DNA of 5,007 nucleotides from Belnapia sp. GTDB lineage: Bacteria > Pseudomonadota > Alphaproteobacteria > Acetobacterales > Acetobacteraceae. Positions 1 through 5,007 of this stretch are shown here, in pieces. Below the pieces are notes generated by a model, which was not told where the DNA came from, did not search any database, and saw nothing but the letters and a program-made list of their open reading frames with translations. The stretch's first letter is position 1, and each line of letters starts with the position of its first letter. The stretch is from positions 1 through 5,007 of the forward strand of contig JAQGIA010000301.1 in assembly GCA_028291445.1 (NCBI GenBank). The letters run 5' to 3'. Both the position numbers and the translations under genes were made by a program.

Positions 1-754
1 CCAGGGTCGGCAGCTCGGGCAGCAGGCGGGAACGATGCGCGGTGGTGACCGCCAGCGCCCGGATCTTGCCCTCCCGCGCCATGGGCGCCAGCAGCGTCTG
101 GCTGTCGATCATCAGGTCGGCTCGCCCGGCCAGCAGGTCGGTGACCGCCTGCGGGGTGCCGCGATAGGTGACCACGGTGAATTCGACGCCGGCGAGCGAC
201 TTCAGCAGTTCCGCGGCGAGGTGCGAGGCGGCACCGATACCGGTGGTGGCGAAATTGACCGCGTCGCCCTTCGACTTCAGCCAGGCGAGCAGGCCGGGAA
301 CGTCGGTCGCCGGCACGCCGGGATGCACCGCGACCACGAAGGGCTGGTCGCCGAGCAGCGCCACCGGGGCGAAATCCGCCAGCGGGTCGAAGCCGAGATC
401 CGGGTAGAGCACCTGGATCACCGCATGGGCGGCGCCGCTCAGCAGCAGCGTATGGCCATCCGGCGCGGCGCGGGCGACGGCCCGGGCACCGATGGTGGAG
501 CCGGCGCCGGGCAGGTTCTCGACCACCACCGGCTGACCGAGGCGCCGGGCCATGGGCTCGGCCAGGATGCGGGCGACCACGTCGATGATGCCGCCGGCGG
601 CGAAGGGCACCACCAGCCGGACCGGCCGGGTGGGAAACCCCTGTGTGGGGAGGCCTTGGGCCAGGGCCGGGCGCATCAGGGCAGGGCAAAGCAGCGCGGG
701 AGCCGCGACCAGCGGGGCTAGTAGCGGGGCGAGAAGCAGGGAGCGGCGATGCAT
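1..754 (-). CDS. Bug/TctC-family tripartite tricarboxylate transporter substrate-binding protein (C-terminus cut by window edge)
   Basis: Periplasmic receptor of the Bug family, which binds small organic acids or related solutes for TTT-type transport or sensing. Reading the minus strand from ATG 754 gives 251 residues with no stop before the window ends; family members are usually about 320-330 residues, so roughly 75 are missing off the left edge. Residues 1-32 form an export signal with a twin-arginine-like start (H-R-R-S-L-L-L) and a likely cleavage site after ALA32. The mature part begins with the family pattern FPTRPVRLVVPFAAGG (residues 40-55), D58 and R62, then VVVENLPGAGSTIGA, a PDGHTLLL segment and, near residues 195-235, YRGTPQAVTDLLAGRADL followed by GKIRALAVTT and LPELPTL. 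GGAG at 761-764, 6 nt upstream, supports the start. It is divergent from the esterase at 914. The ligand cannot be read from sequence. The family call is secure. Confidence 0.93.
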   Translation of the reverse strand, partial: MHRRSLLLAPLLAPLVAAPALLCPALMRPALAQGLPTQGFPTRPVRLVVPFAAGGIIDVVARILAEPMARRLGQPVVVENLPGAGSTIGARAVARAAPDGHTLLLSGAAHAVIQVLYPDLGFDPLADFAPVALLGDQPFVVAVHPGVPATDVPGLLAWLKSKGDAVNFATTGIGAASHLAAELLKSLAGVEFTVVTYRGTPQAVTDLLAGRADLMIDSQTLLAPMAREGKIRALAVTTAHRSRLLPELPTL

Positions 755-817
755 GGGGGTCTCCGGCGGGAAGCATCGCCATGCTGCACCGCACAGGCGG
801 CAGGCGCGAGGCCCCAG

Positions 818-858
818 CCAGGCCGCCATCAACCCAGGCCACCACCCAGGCCGCCATC
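818..858. repeat. Short direct repeats CCAGGCCGCCATC in the divergent promoter region
   Basis: The 13-mer CCAGGCCGCCATC occurs exactly at 818-830 and 846-858. A partial third copy, CCAGGCCACC, sits between them at 834-843, so the starts are 16 and 12 bp apart. The position between divergent genes would suit a regulator binding array, but in such GC-rich DNA the repeats may be a small local duplication. The repeat is seen directly; any function is a guess. Confidence 0.5.
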
Positions 859-900
859 GCGCAACCGCGCCATGCGCCAGGGCGTTGCGGCGGAACAACC

Positions 901-904
901 GGAG
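901..904 (+). promoter_or_regulatory. Ribosome binding site supporting the GTG 914 start of the esterase
   Basis: GGAG lies 9 nt before GTG 914. The in-frame ATG codons further upstream (749 and 872) have no comparable purine-rich site, and the residues they would add are low-complexity and Pro/Arg-rich. This site therefore decides the start. Confidence 0.65.
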
Positions 905-913
905 AAACAACCC

Positions 914-1981
914 GTGATATTGTCCCACCCATGGTCCCGTCGCGGCTTCGCCGGATCCCTGCTTGGCTTGGCGGCCTGCCAGAACCCGATCGACCGGCTG
1001 CCCGACCCGACCGGCCAGGCGACCGGCGACATGGCGGCGCTGTTGCGCGCCTATGCGGCGCTGGGACCGAAACCGGTGGAGACGCTCTCGGCGGCGGAAG
1101 CGCGGCGGCAGCCGGGCATGGCCGATGCGGTGCAGGCCTTGCAGCGCCAGCGCGGCATGCCGGTGACGCCGCGCCCGGTGCCGATGGTGCAGGACATCCA
1201 GGTGCAGGGCGCCGCCGGACCCTTGCCGGCGCGGGTCTATGGCGAGCGCGTCGCCGGCGGGGCGGCGCCGATGATCCTCTATTTCCATGGCGGCGGCTGG
1301 GTGATCGCCGATCTCGACACCTATGACGCCTCGGCCCGGGCGCTGGCGGCGGAGACCGGGGCGATCGTCGTCTCGGTGCAGTATCGGCAGGGGCCGGAGC
1401 ACCGCTTCCCGGCGGCGCATGAGGATGCGGTCGCGGCCTATCAGTGGCTGGTGGCCAATAGCCGGCGGCTGGGCGGCGACCCGAACCGCATCGCCGTGGC
1501 GGGCGAAAGCGCCGGCGGCAACCTCGCGCTGACCGTCGGCATGGCGCTGCGGGCCAGCCCGGAGGCCCGGCCGGCGCATCTGCTGCTGATCTATCCGGTG
1601 GCGGATACCGATACCGCCACCCCCTCGATGCGCGAGCAGGAGAACGCCAAGCCGCTCAGCCGGGCGGCGGTGCTGTGGTTCGTGCAGAACTACACCCGCG
1701 GGCCGAGCGACCTGCAGGACCCCAGGATGGATGTCGGGCGGGTGGCGCCGCTGGCCGGGCTGCCGCGCTGCACCGTCATCCTGGCCGGGATCGATCCGCT
1801 GCGTACCGGTGGCGAGAGGCTGGTCGGCAAGCTGCGGGCGGCCGGCGTCGCCACCGAGGCGCGCAGCTTCCCCGGCGCGACGCATGAATTCTTCGGCGCA
1901 GCGCCGGTCCTGCAGGATGCGGTGGTGGCGCAATCCTTCGCCGGGCAGCGGCTGCGGGAGGTTTTTGCCGGCCGGGCGTGA
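914..1981 (+). CDS. Alpha/beta-hydrolase, hormone-sensitive-lipase type (family IV) esterase, predicted Tat-exported lipoprotein
   Basis: Predicted carboxylesterase that hydrolyses esters of short or medium acyl chains. From GTG 914 it encodes 355 residues. The N-terminus has a twin-arginine motif S8-R-R-G-F12, a short hydrophobic stretch (GSLLGL) and a lipobox L19-A-A-C22 followed by Gln, so the protein is likely Tat-exported and lipid-anchored in the cell envelope. The hydrolase core shows the family IV oxyanion-hole motif H125-GGGW, the conserved YRQGPEHRFPA block (from Y157), and the nucleophile elbow G-E-S199-A-G-G. The apparent triad is completed by D294 (GIDPLRTGGERL) and H324 (THEFFG). 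Family members are often about 300-320 residues; the excess is the signal and an N-terminal cap segment. An in-frame ATG at 749 would add 55 implausible residues and overlap the neighbour's start. It ends 19 bp from the convergent Bug gene. Natural substrate unknown. Confidence 0.9.
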   Translation: MILSHPWSRRGFAGSLLGLAACQNPIDRLPDPTGQATGDMAALLRAYAALGPKPVETLSAAEARRQPGMADAVQALQRQRGMPVTPRPVPMVQDIQVQGAAGPLPARVYGERVAGGAAPMILYFHGGGWVIADLDTYDASARALAAETGAIVVSVQYRQGPEHRFPAAHEDAVAAYQWLVANSRRLGGDPNRIAVAGESAGGNLALTVGMALRASPEARPAHLLLIYPVADTDTATPSMREQENAKPLSRAAVLWFVQNYTRGPSDLQDPRMDVGRVAPLAGLPRCTVILAGIDPLRTGGERLVGKLRAAGVATEARSFPGATHEFFGAAPVLQDAVVAQSFAGQRLREVFAGRA

Positions 1982-2000
1982 ACCGGCGCGGCGGCCCGGC
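1971..2000. repeat. Small inverted repeat at the convergent gene junction
   Basis: GCCGGGC (1971-1977) and GCCCGGC (1994-2000) form a perfect 7-bp stem around a 16-nt loop that includes the esterase stop codon. It lies where the esterase and the second Bug gene converge. There is no U-tract downstream on either strand (the T-run at 1962-1966 is on the wrong side for both), so it is at most a weak or factor-assisted bidirectional terminator. Confidence 0.3.
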
Positions 2001-3020
2001 TCACTCGATGCGGATATTCGCCCGGGCGATCAGCGCGGCGTAGCGGGCGGCGTCCTTTTCCAGCAGCGCGGTCGCCGCCGCGCTGTCGCCGCCGCCCGGG
2101 ATGAAGCCGGCATCCCGGATGCGCGGCCGCAGGGTGGGGTCGGCGAGCGCCTGACCCATCACCGCTGCCCAGCGGTCGCGGATCGGCGCCGGCAGGCCGG
2201 GCGGGCCCATCAGCATGTACCAGACATTGGCATCGAAATCCGCGGCGTCGAAGCCGGGGAAGCGGGTCTCGGCCACGGTCGGCAGGTCCGGCAGCCATTC
2301 GATCCGCTCGGGCATGGTGGTGGCCAGCGCGCGGACCCGCTCGCCACGGATCTGCGGCAGGTAGGTGGGGAAGGTGTCGATCGCCAGGTCGATGCGTCCG
2401 GCGAGGATCTCGTTCACCGCCTGGCCGGTGCCGCGGAAGGGCACATGGGTCATCTGCACGCCGGCCGCCAGGCAGAGCAGCTCCGCCGCCAGATGCTGCT
2501 GGGTGGCGACCCCGGAGGAGGAATAATTCAGCCCCCCGGGATTGGCCCGCGCCAGGGCGATCAGCCCAGCCAGGTCGCGCGCCGGCGAGGCCAGCGGCAC
2601 CACCGCCACCAGCGGCACGGTGGCGGCGAGGCAGATCGCCGTCTGGTCGCGGTGAATGTCGAAGGGCGGCGGATGCATCTGCGGCGGCACCACGGCGGAG
2701 GCGCTGACCGTGCTCATGTACAGGGTATGGCCATCCGGCGGGGCGCGGGTGCCGGCCAGCGCGGCGATGGTGCCGCTGGCGCCGGGGCGGTTCTCCACCG
2801 CGATGGGTTGGCCGAGCGCCTGGCCCATGGCGGGGGCGAGCAGGCGGGCGATGATATCGGTGCCGCCGCCGGGAGCGAAGCCGACCAGCAGCGTGACGGG
2901 ACGCGTCGGCGACCAGGACGCCTGGGCCTGGGGCGCCTGGGTGTGGGGTGCCTGGGCCATGGCATGGCGGATGGCGGGGAAGGCCAGGGGTGTGGCCAGC
3001 AGGCCGCGGCGGTGCAACAT
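2001..3020 (-). CDS. Bug/TctC-family tripartite tricarboxylate transporter substrate-binding protein
   Basis: Complete 339-residue periplasmic solute receptor of the Bug family, the usual length. The N-terminus (M-L-H-R-R-G-L-L) is a twin-arginine-like signal with likely cleavage after AMA22. A Gln/Ala/Pro-rich linker leads to SPTRPVTLLVGFAPGGGTD (residues 37-55), with R59 of the usual IIAR, then VENRPGASGTIA, PDGHTLYMST, LNYSSSGVATQQHLAAELL, PFRGTGQAVNEILAGRIDL and WLPDLPTVAE, all family hallmarks in order. The C-terminal lobe includes GPPGLPAPIRDRW and FIPGGGDS. ATG 3020 is preceded by GGAGGAG (3027-3033) at 6-nt spacing. It is a paralogue of the receptor at 1-754: both start with HRR-x-LL and share a GGAGAC-N-CCC leader before ATG. 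No TctA/TctB membrane genes are seen, so it is an orphan receptor in this window. Ligand unknown. Confidence 0.95.
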   Translation of the reverse strand: MLHRRGLLATPLAFPAIRHAMAQAPHTQAPQAQASWSPTRPVTLLVGFAPGGGTDIIARLLAPAMGQALGQPIAVENRPGASGTIAALAGTRAPPDGHTLYMSTVSASAVVPPQMHPPPFDIHRDQTAICLAATVPLVAVVPLASPARDLAGLIALARANPGGLNYSSSGVATQQHLAAELLCLAAGVQMTHVPFRGTGQAVNEILAGRIDLAIDTFPTYLPQIRGERVRALATTMPERIEWLPDLPTVAETRFPGFDAADFDANVWYMLMGPPGLPAPIRDRWAAVMGQALADPTLRPRIRDAGFIPGGGDSAAATALLEKDAARYAALIARANIRIE

Positions 3021-3026
3021 GGGTGT

Positions 3027-3033
3027 CTCCTCC
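3027..3033 (-). promoter_or_regulatory. Strong ribosome binding site of the second Bug gene
   Basis: On the minus strand GGAGGAG lies 6 nt before ATG 3020. This extended match to the anti-Shine-Dalgarno sequence fixes the start and suggests efficient translation. Confidence 0.75.
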
Positions 3034-3275
3034 GGTTATTGGCTGGCCGAGGCCGGCCTGCATGGGTAGCGCGGCGAGGTCCGTGCAGGGAAGGCCCGTT
3101 GGGCGCCGTCGCATCGGGCAGGCTGGCGCCGTGAAGGGCACTTCCGCGCCGGTGATGCCGGGCTTCGTCCTGCCGTTGGAACCCGACCGCGCACTGGTGC
3201 CGGTGAACGGCAGCGCCGCCGCCCATGCCGCGAAGATCGCCAGGCCTGGGGCGGGGTCATCGTGCGTATATCCGC

Positions 3276-3302
3276 GCCGGCAGCTGAGCGGCCGCTGCCG
3301 GC
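3276..3302. terminator. Strong hairpin downstream of the crotonase gene (possible terminator without U-tract)
   Basis: GCCGGCAGC (3276-3284) pairs perfectly with GCTGCCGGC (3294-3302), giving a 9-bp GC-rich stem and a 9-nt loop. It lies 64-90 nt beyond the crotonase stop on the minus strand. No U-run follows on either strand, so it is not a classical intrinsic terminator; it may act with Rho or protect the 3' end. A competing pairing exists: GCTGAGCGG (3283-3291) with CCGCTCAGC (3334-3342). The structure is seen directly; the terminator role is inferred. Confidence 0.4.
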
Positions 3303-3365
3303 CGCCCTCGGTTCAGCGATGACGCCGGTTGCCCCGCTCAGCGCACCCTGGCTTAGCGCGCCCGC

Positions 3366-4142
3366 TCAGTGCCCGGTCCAGACCGCCGGCTTGCGGGCAA
3401 GGAAGCTGGCGACGCCCTCGCGGAAGTCGTCGCTGGTGAAGCACATGGTCACCAGGTCGTCGCCATCGACCTGGCGGGCGGCGAGCCGCAGCCGGCGCAT
3501 CGCCTCCTTGGTGGCGCGGAGCGTCAGCGGGGCATGGCCGGCGATGGTCCGCGCCAGGGCCTCGGCGCGGGCCTGCAGCGCGGCGTGGTCGGGCAGGATC
3601 TCGGAGACCAGGCCGATCGCCTTGGCCTCCTCCGCCTCGATCAGCCGGGCGGTATAGATCAGGTCCAGCACCTTGGCCGGGCCGATCAGCGCCGCCAGCC
3701 GGCCGTAATTGGCCATGGACAGGCAATTGCCCAGCGTCTTGGCGATGGGAAAGCCGATGCGCGCATTGGCCGCGGCAATCCGCATGTCGCAGACCGCGGC
3801 GATGGCGGCGCCCCCGCCGGTCGCGGCACCGGCGATCGCGGCGATGGTCGGCTTCGGGCAGGCCTCCAGCGCGACGAGGACGCCATCGATGCGCTCCTCA
3901 TAGGCCAGCGCATCCTCGGGCGTCTTGAAGTTCGAGAATTGGCTGATGTCGGTCCCGGCGGCGAAGGCCTTCTCGCCGGCGCCGGTGATGACCAGCACCT
4001 TCAGCGTGTCGTCGGCGGCGGCGCCCTCGGCGATTTCCTTCAGCCGGGCATACATCGGGAAGGTGAGGGCATTGCGCGAGGCCGGGCGGTTCAGGGTGAC
4101 GAAGCCGATCCCGTGGCGGTTCTCGTATAGCAATTCGTCCAT
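3366..4142 (-). CDS. Crotonase-superfamily protein (enoyl-CoA hydratase/isomerase family) lacking both classical catalytic glutamates
   Basis: Cytoplasmic acyl-CoA enzyme of 258 residues, the normal crotonase length. Motifs in order: LNRPASRNALT (17-27), VLVITGAGEKAFAAGTDIS (49-67, first oxyanion-hole loop), and KPTIAAIAGAATGGGAAIAAVCD (97-119, second oxyanion-hole GGG at 109-111). These are followed by ARIGFPIAKTLGNCLS (127-142), an AKAIGLVSEILP segment and APLTLRATKEAMRRL. In rat enoyl-CoA hydratase the catalytic glutamates are E144 (GGGCEL) and E164 (GQPE); here the aligned residues are A113 and I133, so ordinary hydration by that mechanism is unlikely. It could be an isomerase, decarboxylase, hydrolase or other acyl-CoA lyase. 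ATG 4142 has GGAGG (4151-4155) 8 nt upstream; the frame stays open to 4397 only as a shadow of the CoA-transferase. It is divergent from that gene across 60 bp, suggesting a shared pathway. Confidence 0.92.
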   Translation of the reverse strand: MDELLYENRHGIGFVTLNRPASRNALTFPMYARLKEIAEGAAADDTLKVLVITGAGEKAFAAGTDISQFSNFKTPEDALAYEERIDGVLVALEACPKPTIAAIAGAATGGGAAIAAVCDMRIAAANARIGFPIAKTLGNCLSMANYGRLAALIGPAKVLDLIYTARLIEAEEAKAIGLVSEILPDHAALQARAEALARTIAGHAPLTLRATKEAMRRLRLAARQVDGDDLVTMCFTSDDFREGVASFLARKPAVWTGH

Positions 4143-4202
4143 GATCTTGCCCTCCCGGCGGTTCGCGGTAAGGGTAACCGGCCCTTGAGGAGCCGCCAAA
4201 TC
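4143..4202. promoter_or_regulatory. Compact 60-bp divergent control region between crotonase and CoA-transferase
   Basis: Both genes start outward from this short gap. It contains the crotonase Shine-Dalgarno (GGAGG, 4151-4155, minus strand) and the CoA-transferase Shine-Dalgarno (GAGGAG, 4187-4192, plus strand, 10 nt before ATG 4203). About 30 bp remain between them, including a small imperfect dyad, CGGTT (4159-4163) with AACCG (4176-4180). That leaves no room for two back-to-back promoters with normal leaders, so at least one promoter should overlap the other gene's 5' end. I see no clear -35/-10 boxes. Confidence 0.5.
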
Positions 4203-5007
4203 ATGCCGCCGCAGAACTCCCTCCCCTTGGCCCGCTTCACCGTGCTCGACCTGACCCGGGTGCGGTCCGGCCCCACCTGCGTGCGCCAGCTCGCGGATTG
4301 GGGCGCCAACGTCATCAAGATCGAGGCGCCGGACGAGGTCGACACCGGCAAGGGCATGGGCGGCGACCGGCACGGGCCGGACTTCCAGCATGTCCATCGC
4401 AACAAGCGCGGCATCACCATCAACCTGAAGAAGCCGGAAGGCATCGCGCTGTTCCGCACCCTGGCGGCCAAGGCCGATGTGGTGGTCGAGAATTACCGGC
4501 CCGACGTGAAGGACCGCTTAGGCATCGACTATGCCTCGCTGGCGGCGATCAACCCGCGCATCGTGCTGGGCTCCATCTCCGGCTTCGGCCAGACCGGTCC
4601 CTATGCGAAGCGGCCGGGCTTCGACCAGATCGCCCAGGGCATGGGCGGGCTGATGAGCGTCACCGGCCTGCCGGGGCAGGGGCCGGTGCGGGTCGGCATC
4701 CCGGTCGCCGACCTGACCGCCGGCCTGTACACCGCGCTCGGCATCATGGTGGCACTGCTGGAGCGCGAGACGACCGGCCGCGGCCGCTGGGTCCATACCA
4801 GCCTGCTGGAAGCCATGGTGGCGATGATGGATTTCCAGGCGACCCGCTGGACCATGAAGCATGAGGTGCCGCAGCAGGCCGGCAACGACCACCCGACCAC
4901 GGTGCCGACCGGGCTCTTCCAGACCAAGGACGGCATGATCAACCTGGCCGGCGGCGGCGACGAGATGTGGCGGCGCATCGTCGAGACCCTCGGGCTGGAG
5001 GAGGAAG
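4203..5007 (+). CDS. Family III CoA-transferase (CaiB/BaiF family), C-terminus cut by window edge
   Basis: Predicted cytoplasmic enzyme that moves coenzyme A between an acyl-CoA donor and a carboxylic acid through a glutamyl- or aspartyl-type acyl-enzyme. The 268 visible residues cover the N-terminal two thirds; family members are usually about 380-410 residues. Features in order: VLDLTRVRSGPTCVRQLADWGANVIKIEAP (residues 14-43, nucleotide-fold CoA-binding start), HRNKRGITINLKKPEG (65-80), ADVVVENYRPDVKDRLG (from 91), GSISGFGQTGPY, GFDQIAQGMGGLMSVTG and VGIPVADLTAG. D170 in VADLTAG aligns with catalytic D169 of formyl-CoA transferase (Frc). R21 falls where Frc has Q17, so the substrate likely differs from formate/oxalate. 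ATG 4203 follows GAGGAG. Divergent pairing with the crotonase suggests activation of an organic acid to its thioester for that enzyme. Substrate unknown. Confidence 0.94.
   Translation, partial: MPPQNSLPLARFTVLDLTRVRSGPTCVRQLADWGANVIKIEAPDEVDTGKGMGGDRHGPDFQHVHRNKRGITINLKKPEGIALFRTLAAKADVVVENYRPDVKDRLGIDYASLAAINPRIVLGSISGFGQTGPYAKRPGFDQIAQGMGGLMSVTGLPGQGPVRVGIPVADLTAGLYTALGIMVALLERETTGRGRWVHTSLLEAMVAMMDFQATRWTMKHEVPQQAGNDHPTTVPTGLFQTKDGMINLAGGGDEMWRRIVETLGLEEE

Larger units (their letters stand above)
755..913. promoter_or_regulatory. Divergent intergenic region between Bug receptor and esterase
   Basis: This 159-bp gap separates two genes pointing away from each other, so promoters for both should lie here. 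It holds the receptor's Shine-Dalgarno (761-764, minus strand), a cluster of short direct repeats (818-858) and the esterase's Shine-Dalgarno (901-904). I could not find a convincing sigma-70 -35/-10 pair on either strand; the GC-rich composition makes such boxes hard to recognise. The promoter role is inferred from gene orientation. Confidence 0.5.
3021..3365. other. 345-bp stretch with no convincing gene
   Basis: This gap separates the stop of the crotonase (minus strand) from the start of the second Bug gene (also minus strand). It should hold the Bug gene's promoter and the crotonase's 3' end. Open frames cross it on both strands, but their translations are Arg/Pro/Ala-rich and I recognise none. 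A perfect 10-bp palindrome AGGCCGGCCT lies at 3050-3059, about 30 nt upstream of the Bug start, and a strong hairpin lies at 3276-3302. A plus-strand segment from about GTG 3131 to 3240 has coding-like third-position GC but no good ribosome binding site; it could be a gene remnant. Confidence 0.6.

Noticed and set aside
450..465. Exact 16-bp repeat GTATGGCCATCCGGCG, also at 2725-2740
   Set aside because: Both copies encode the conserved APDGHTL segment of the two Bug receptors, so this is paralogy rather than a mobile or regulatory repeat.
35..721. Long plus-strand open frame opposite the first Bug receptor
   Set aside because: Its translation is Arg/Gly/Gln-rich with no recognisable motif, while the minus strand carries an unambiguous Bug protein over the same bases.
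749..913. In-frame N-terminal extension of the esterase from ATG 749 (or ATG 872)
   Set aside because: It lacks a ribosome binding site, would overlap the divergent receptor's start codon, is low-complexity, and would bury a well-formed Tat/lipobox signal.
1961..2003. Intrinsic terminator at the convergent junction
   Set aside because: The 7-bp stem is not followed by a U-tract on either strand; the T-run lies upstream of it for the plus-strand gene and reads as A for the minus-strand gene.
3050..3059. 10-bp palindrome AGGCCGGCCT upstream of the second Bug gene
   Set aside because: GGCC-rich palindromes of this size are expected by chance at this GC content, and there is no repeat or second half-site to support an operator.
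1690..3141. Long minus-strand (483 aa) and plus-strand (1731-3134, 467 aa) open frames across the esterase end and second Bug gene
   Set aside because: Both are off-frame shadows of the esterase and Bug genes in very GC-rich DNA, where stop codons are rare; the translations are Pro/Arg/Gly-rich without domains.
4143..4397. N-terminal extension of the crotonase to ATG 4397
   Set aside because: It would lie antisense to the CoA-transferase start and has no family similarity. ATG 4142 has a strong Shine-Dalgarno and gives the normal family length.

Overview
The window is uniformly very GC-rich, with codon third positions almost always G or C. Its gene content is Bug-type solute receptors with twin-arginine-like signals, a CaiB/BaiF CoA-transferase and a crotonase. 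Together these point to an alphaproteobacterium of the Acetobacteraceae (Roseomonas-like) type; a Burkholderiales host is a less likely alternative. The taxonomic call is inference from composition and gene style.

Layout from left to right: (1) the N-terminal 251 residues of a Bug/TctC-family periplasmic solute receptor on the minus strand, cut by the left edge; (2) a 159-bp divergent intergenic region with short direct repeats; (3) a plus-strand hormone-sensitive-lipase-type (family IV) alpha/beta-hydrolase that appears to be a Tat-exported lipoprotein and is best started at GTG 914; (4) after a 19-bp convergent gap, a complete second Bug receptor on the minus strand (3020 to 2001); (5) a 345-bp stretch with no convincing gene but a strong hairpin; (6) a minus-strand crotonase-superfamily protein (4142 to 3366); (7) a 60-bp divergent gap holding both ribosome binding sites; (8) a plus-strand family III (CaiB/BaiF) CoA-transferase cut by the right edge.

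The genes fit uptake and catabolism of organic acids or esters. An envelope-attached esterase could release a carboxylate, Bug receptors could bind small carboxylates in the periplasm, and the CoA-transferase could activate an acid as a thioester for the crotonase. This linkage is inferred from proximity only. No TctA/TctB membrane components and no regulator are visible here.

I see no mobile element, CRISPR array, RNA gene or clearly new system. The points most worth a second look are the crotonase that lacks both classical catalytic glutamates while being divergently paired with a CoA-transferase, the Tat-lipoprotein esterase between two Bug receptors, and the hairpin with coding-like composition in the 3021-3365 gap.
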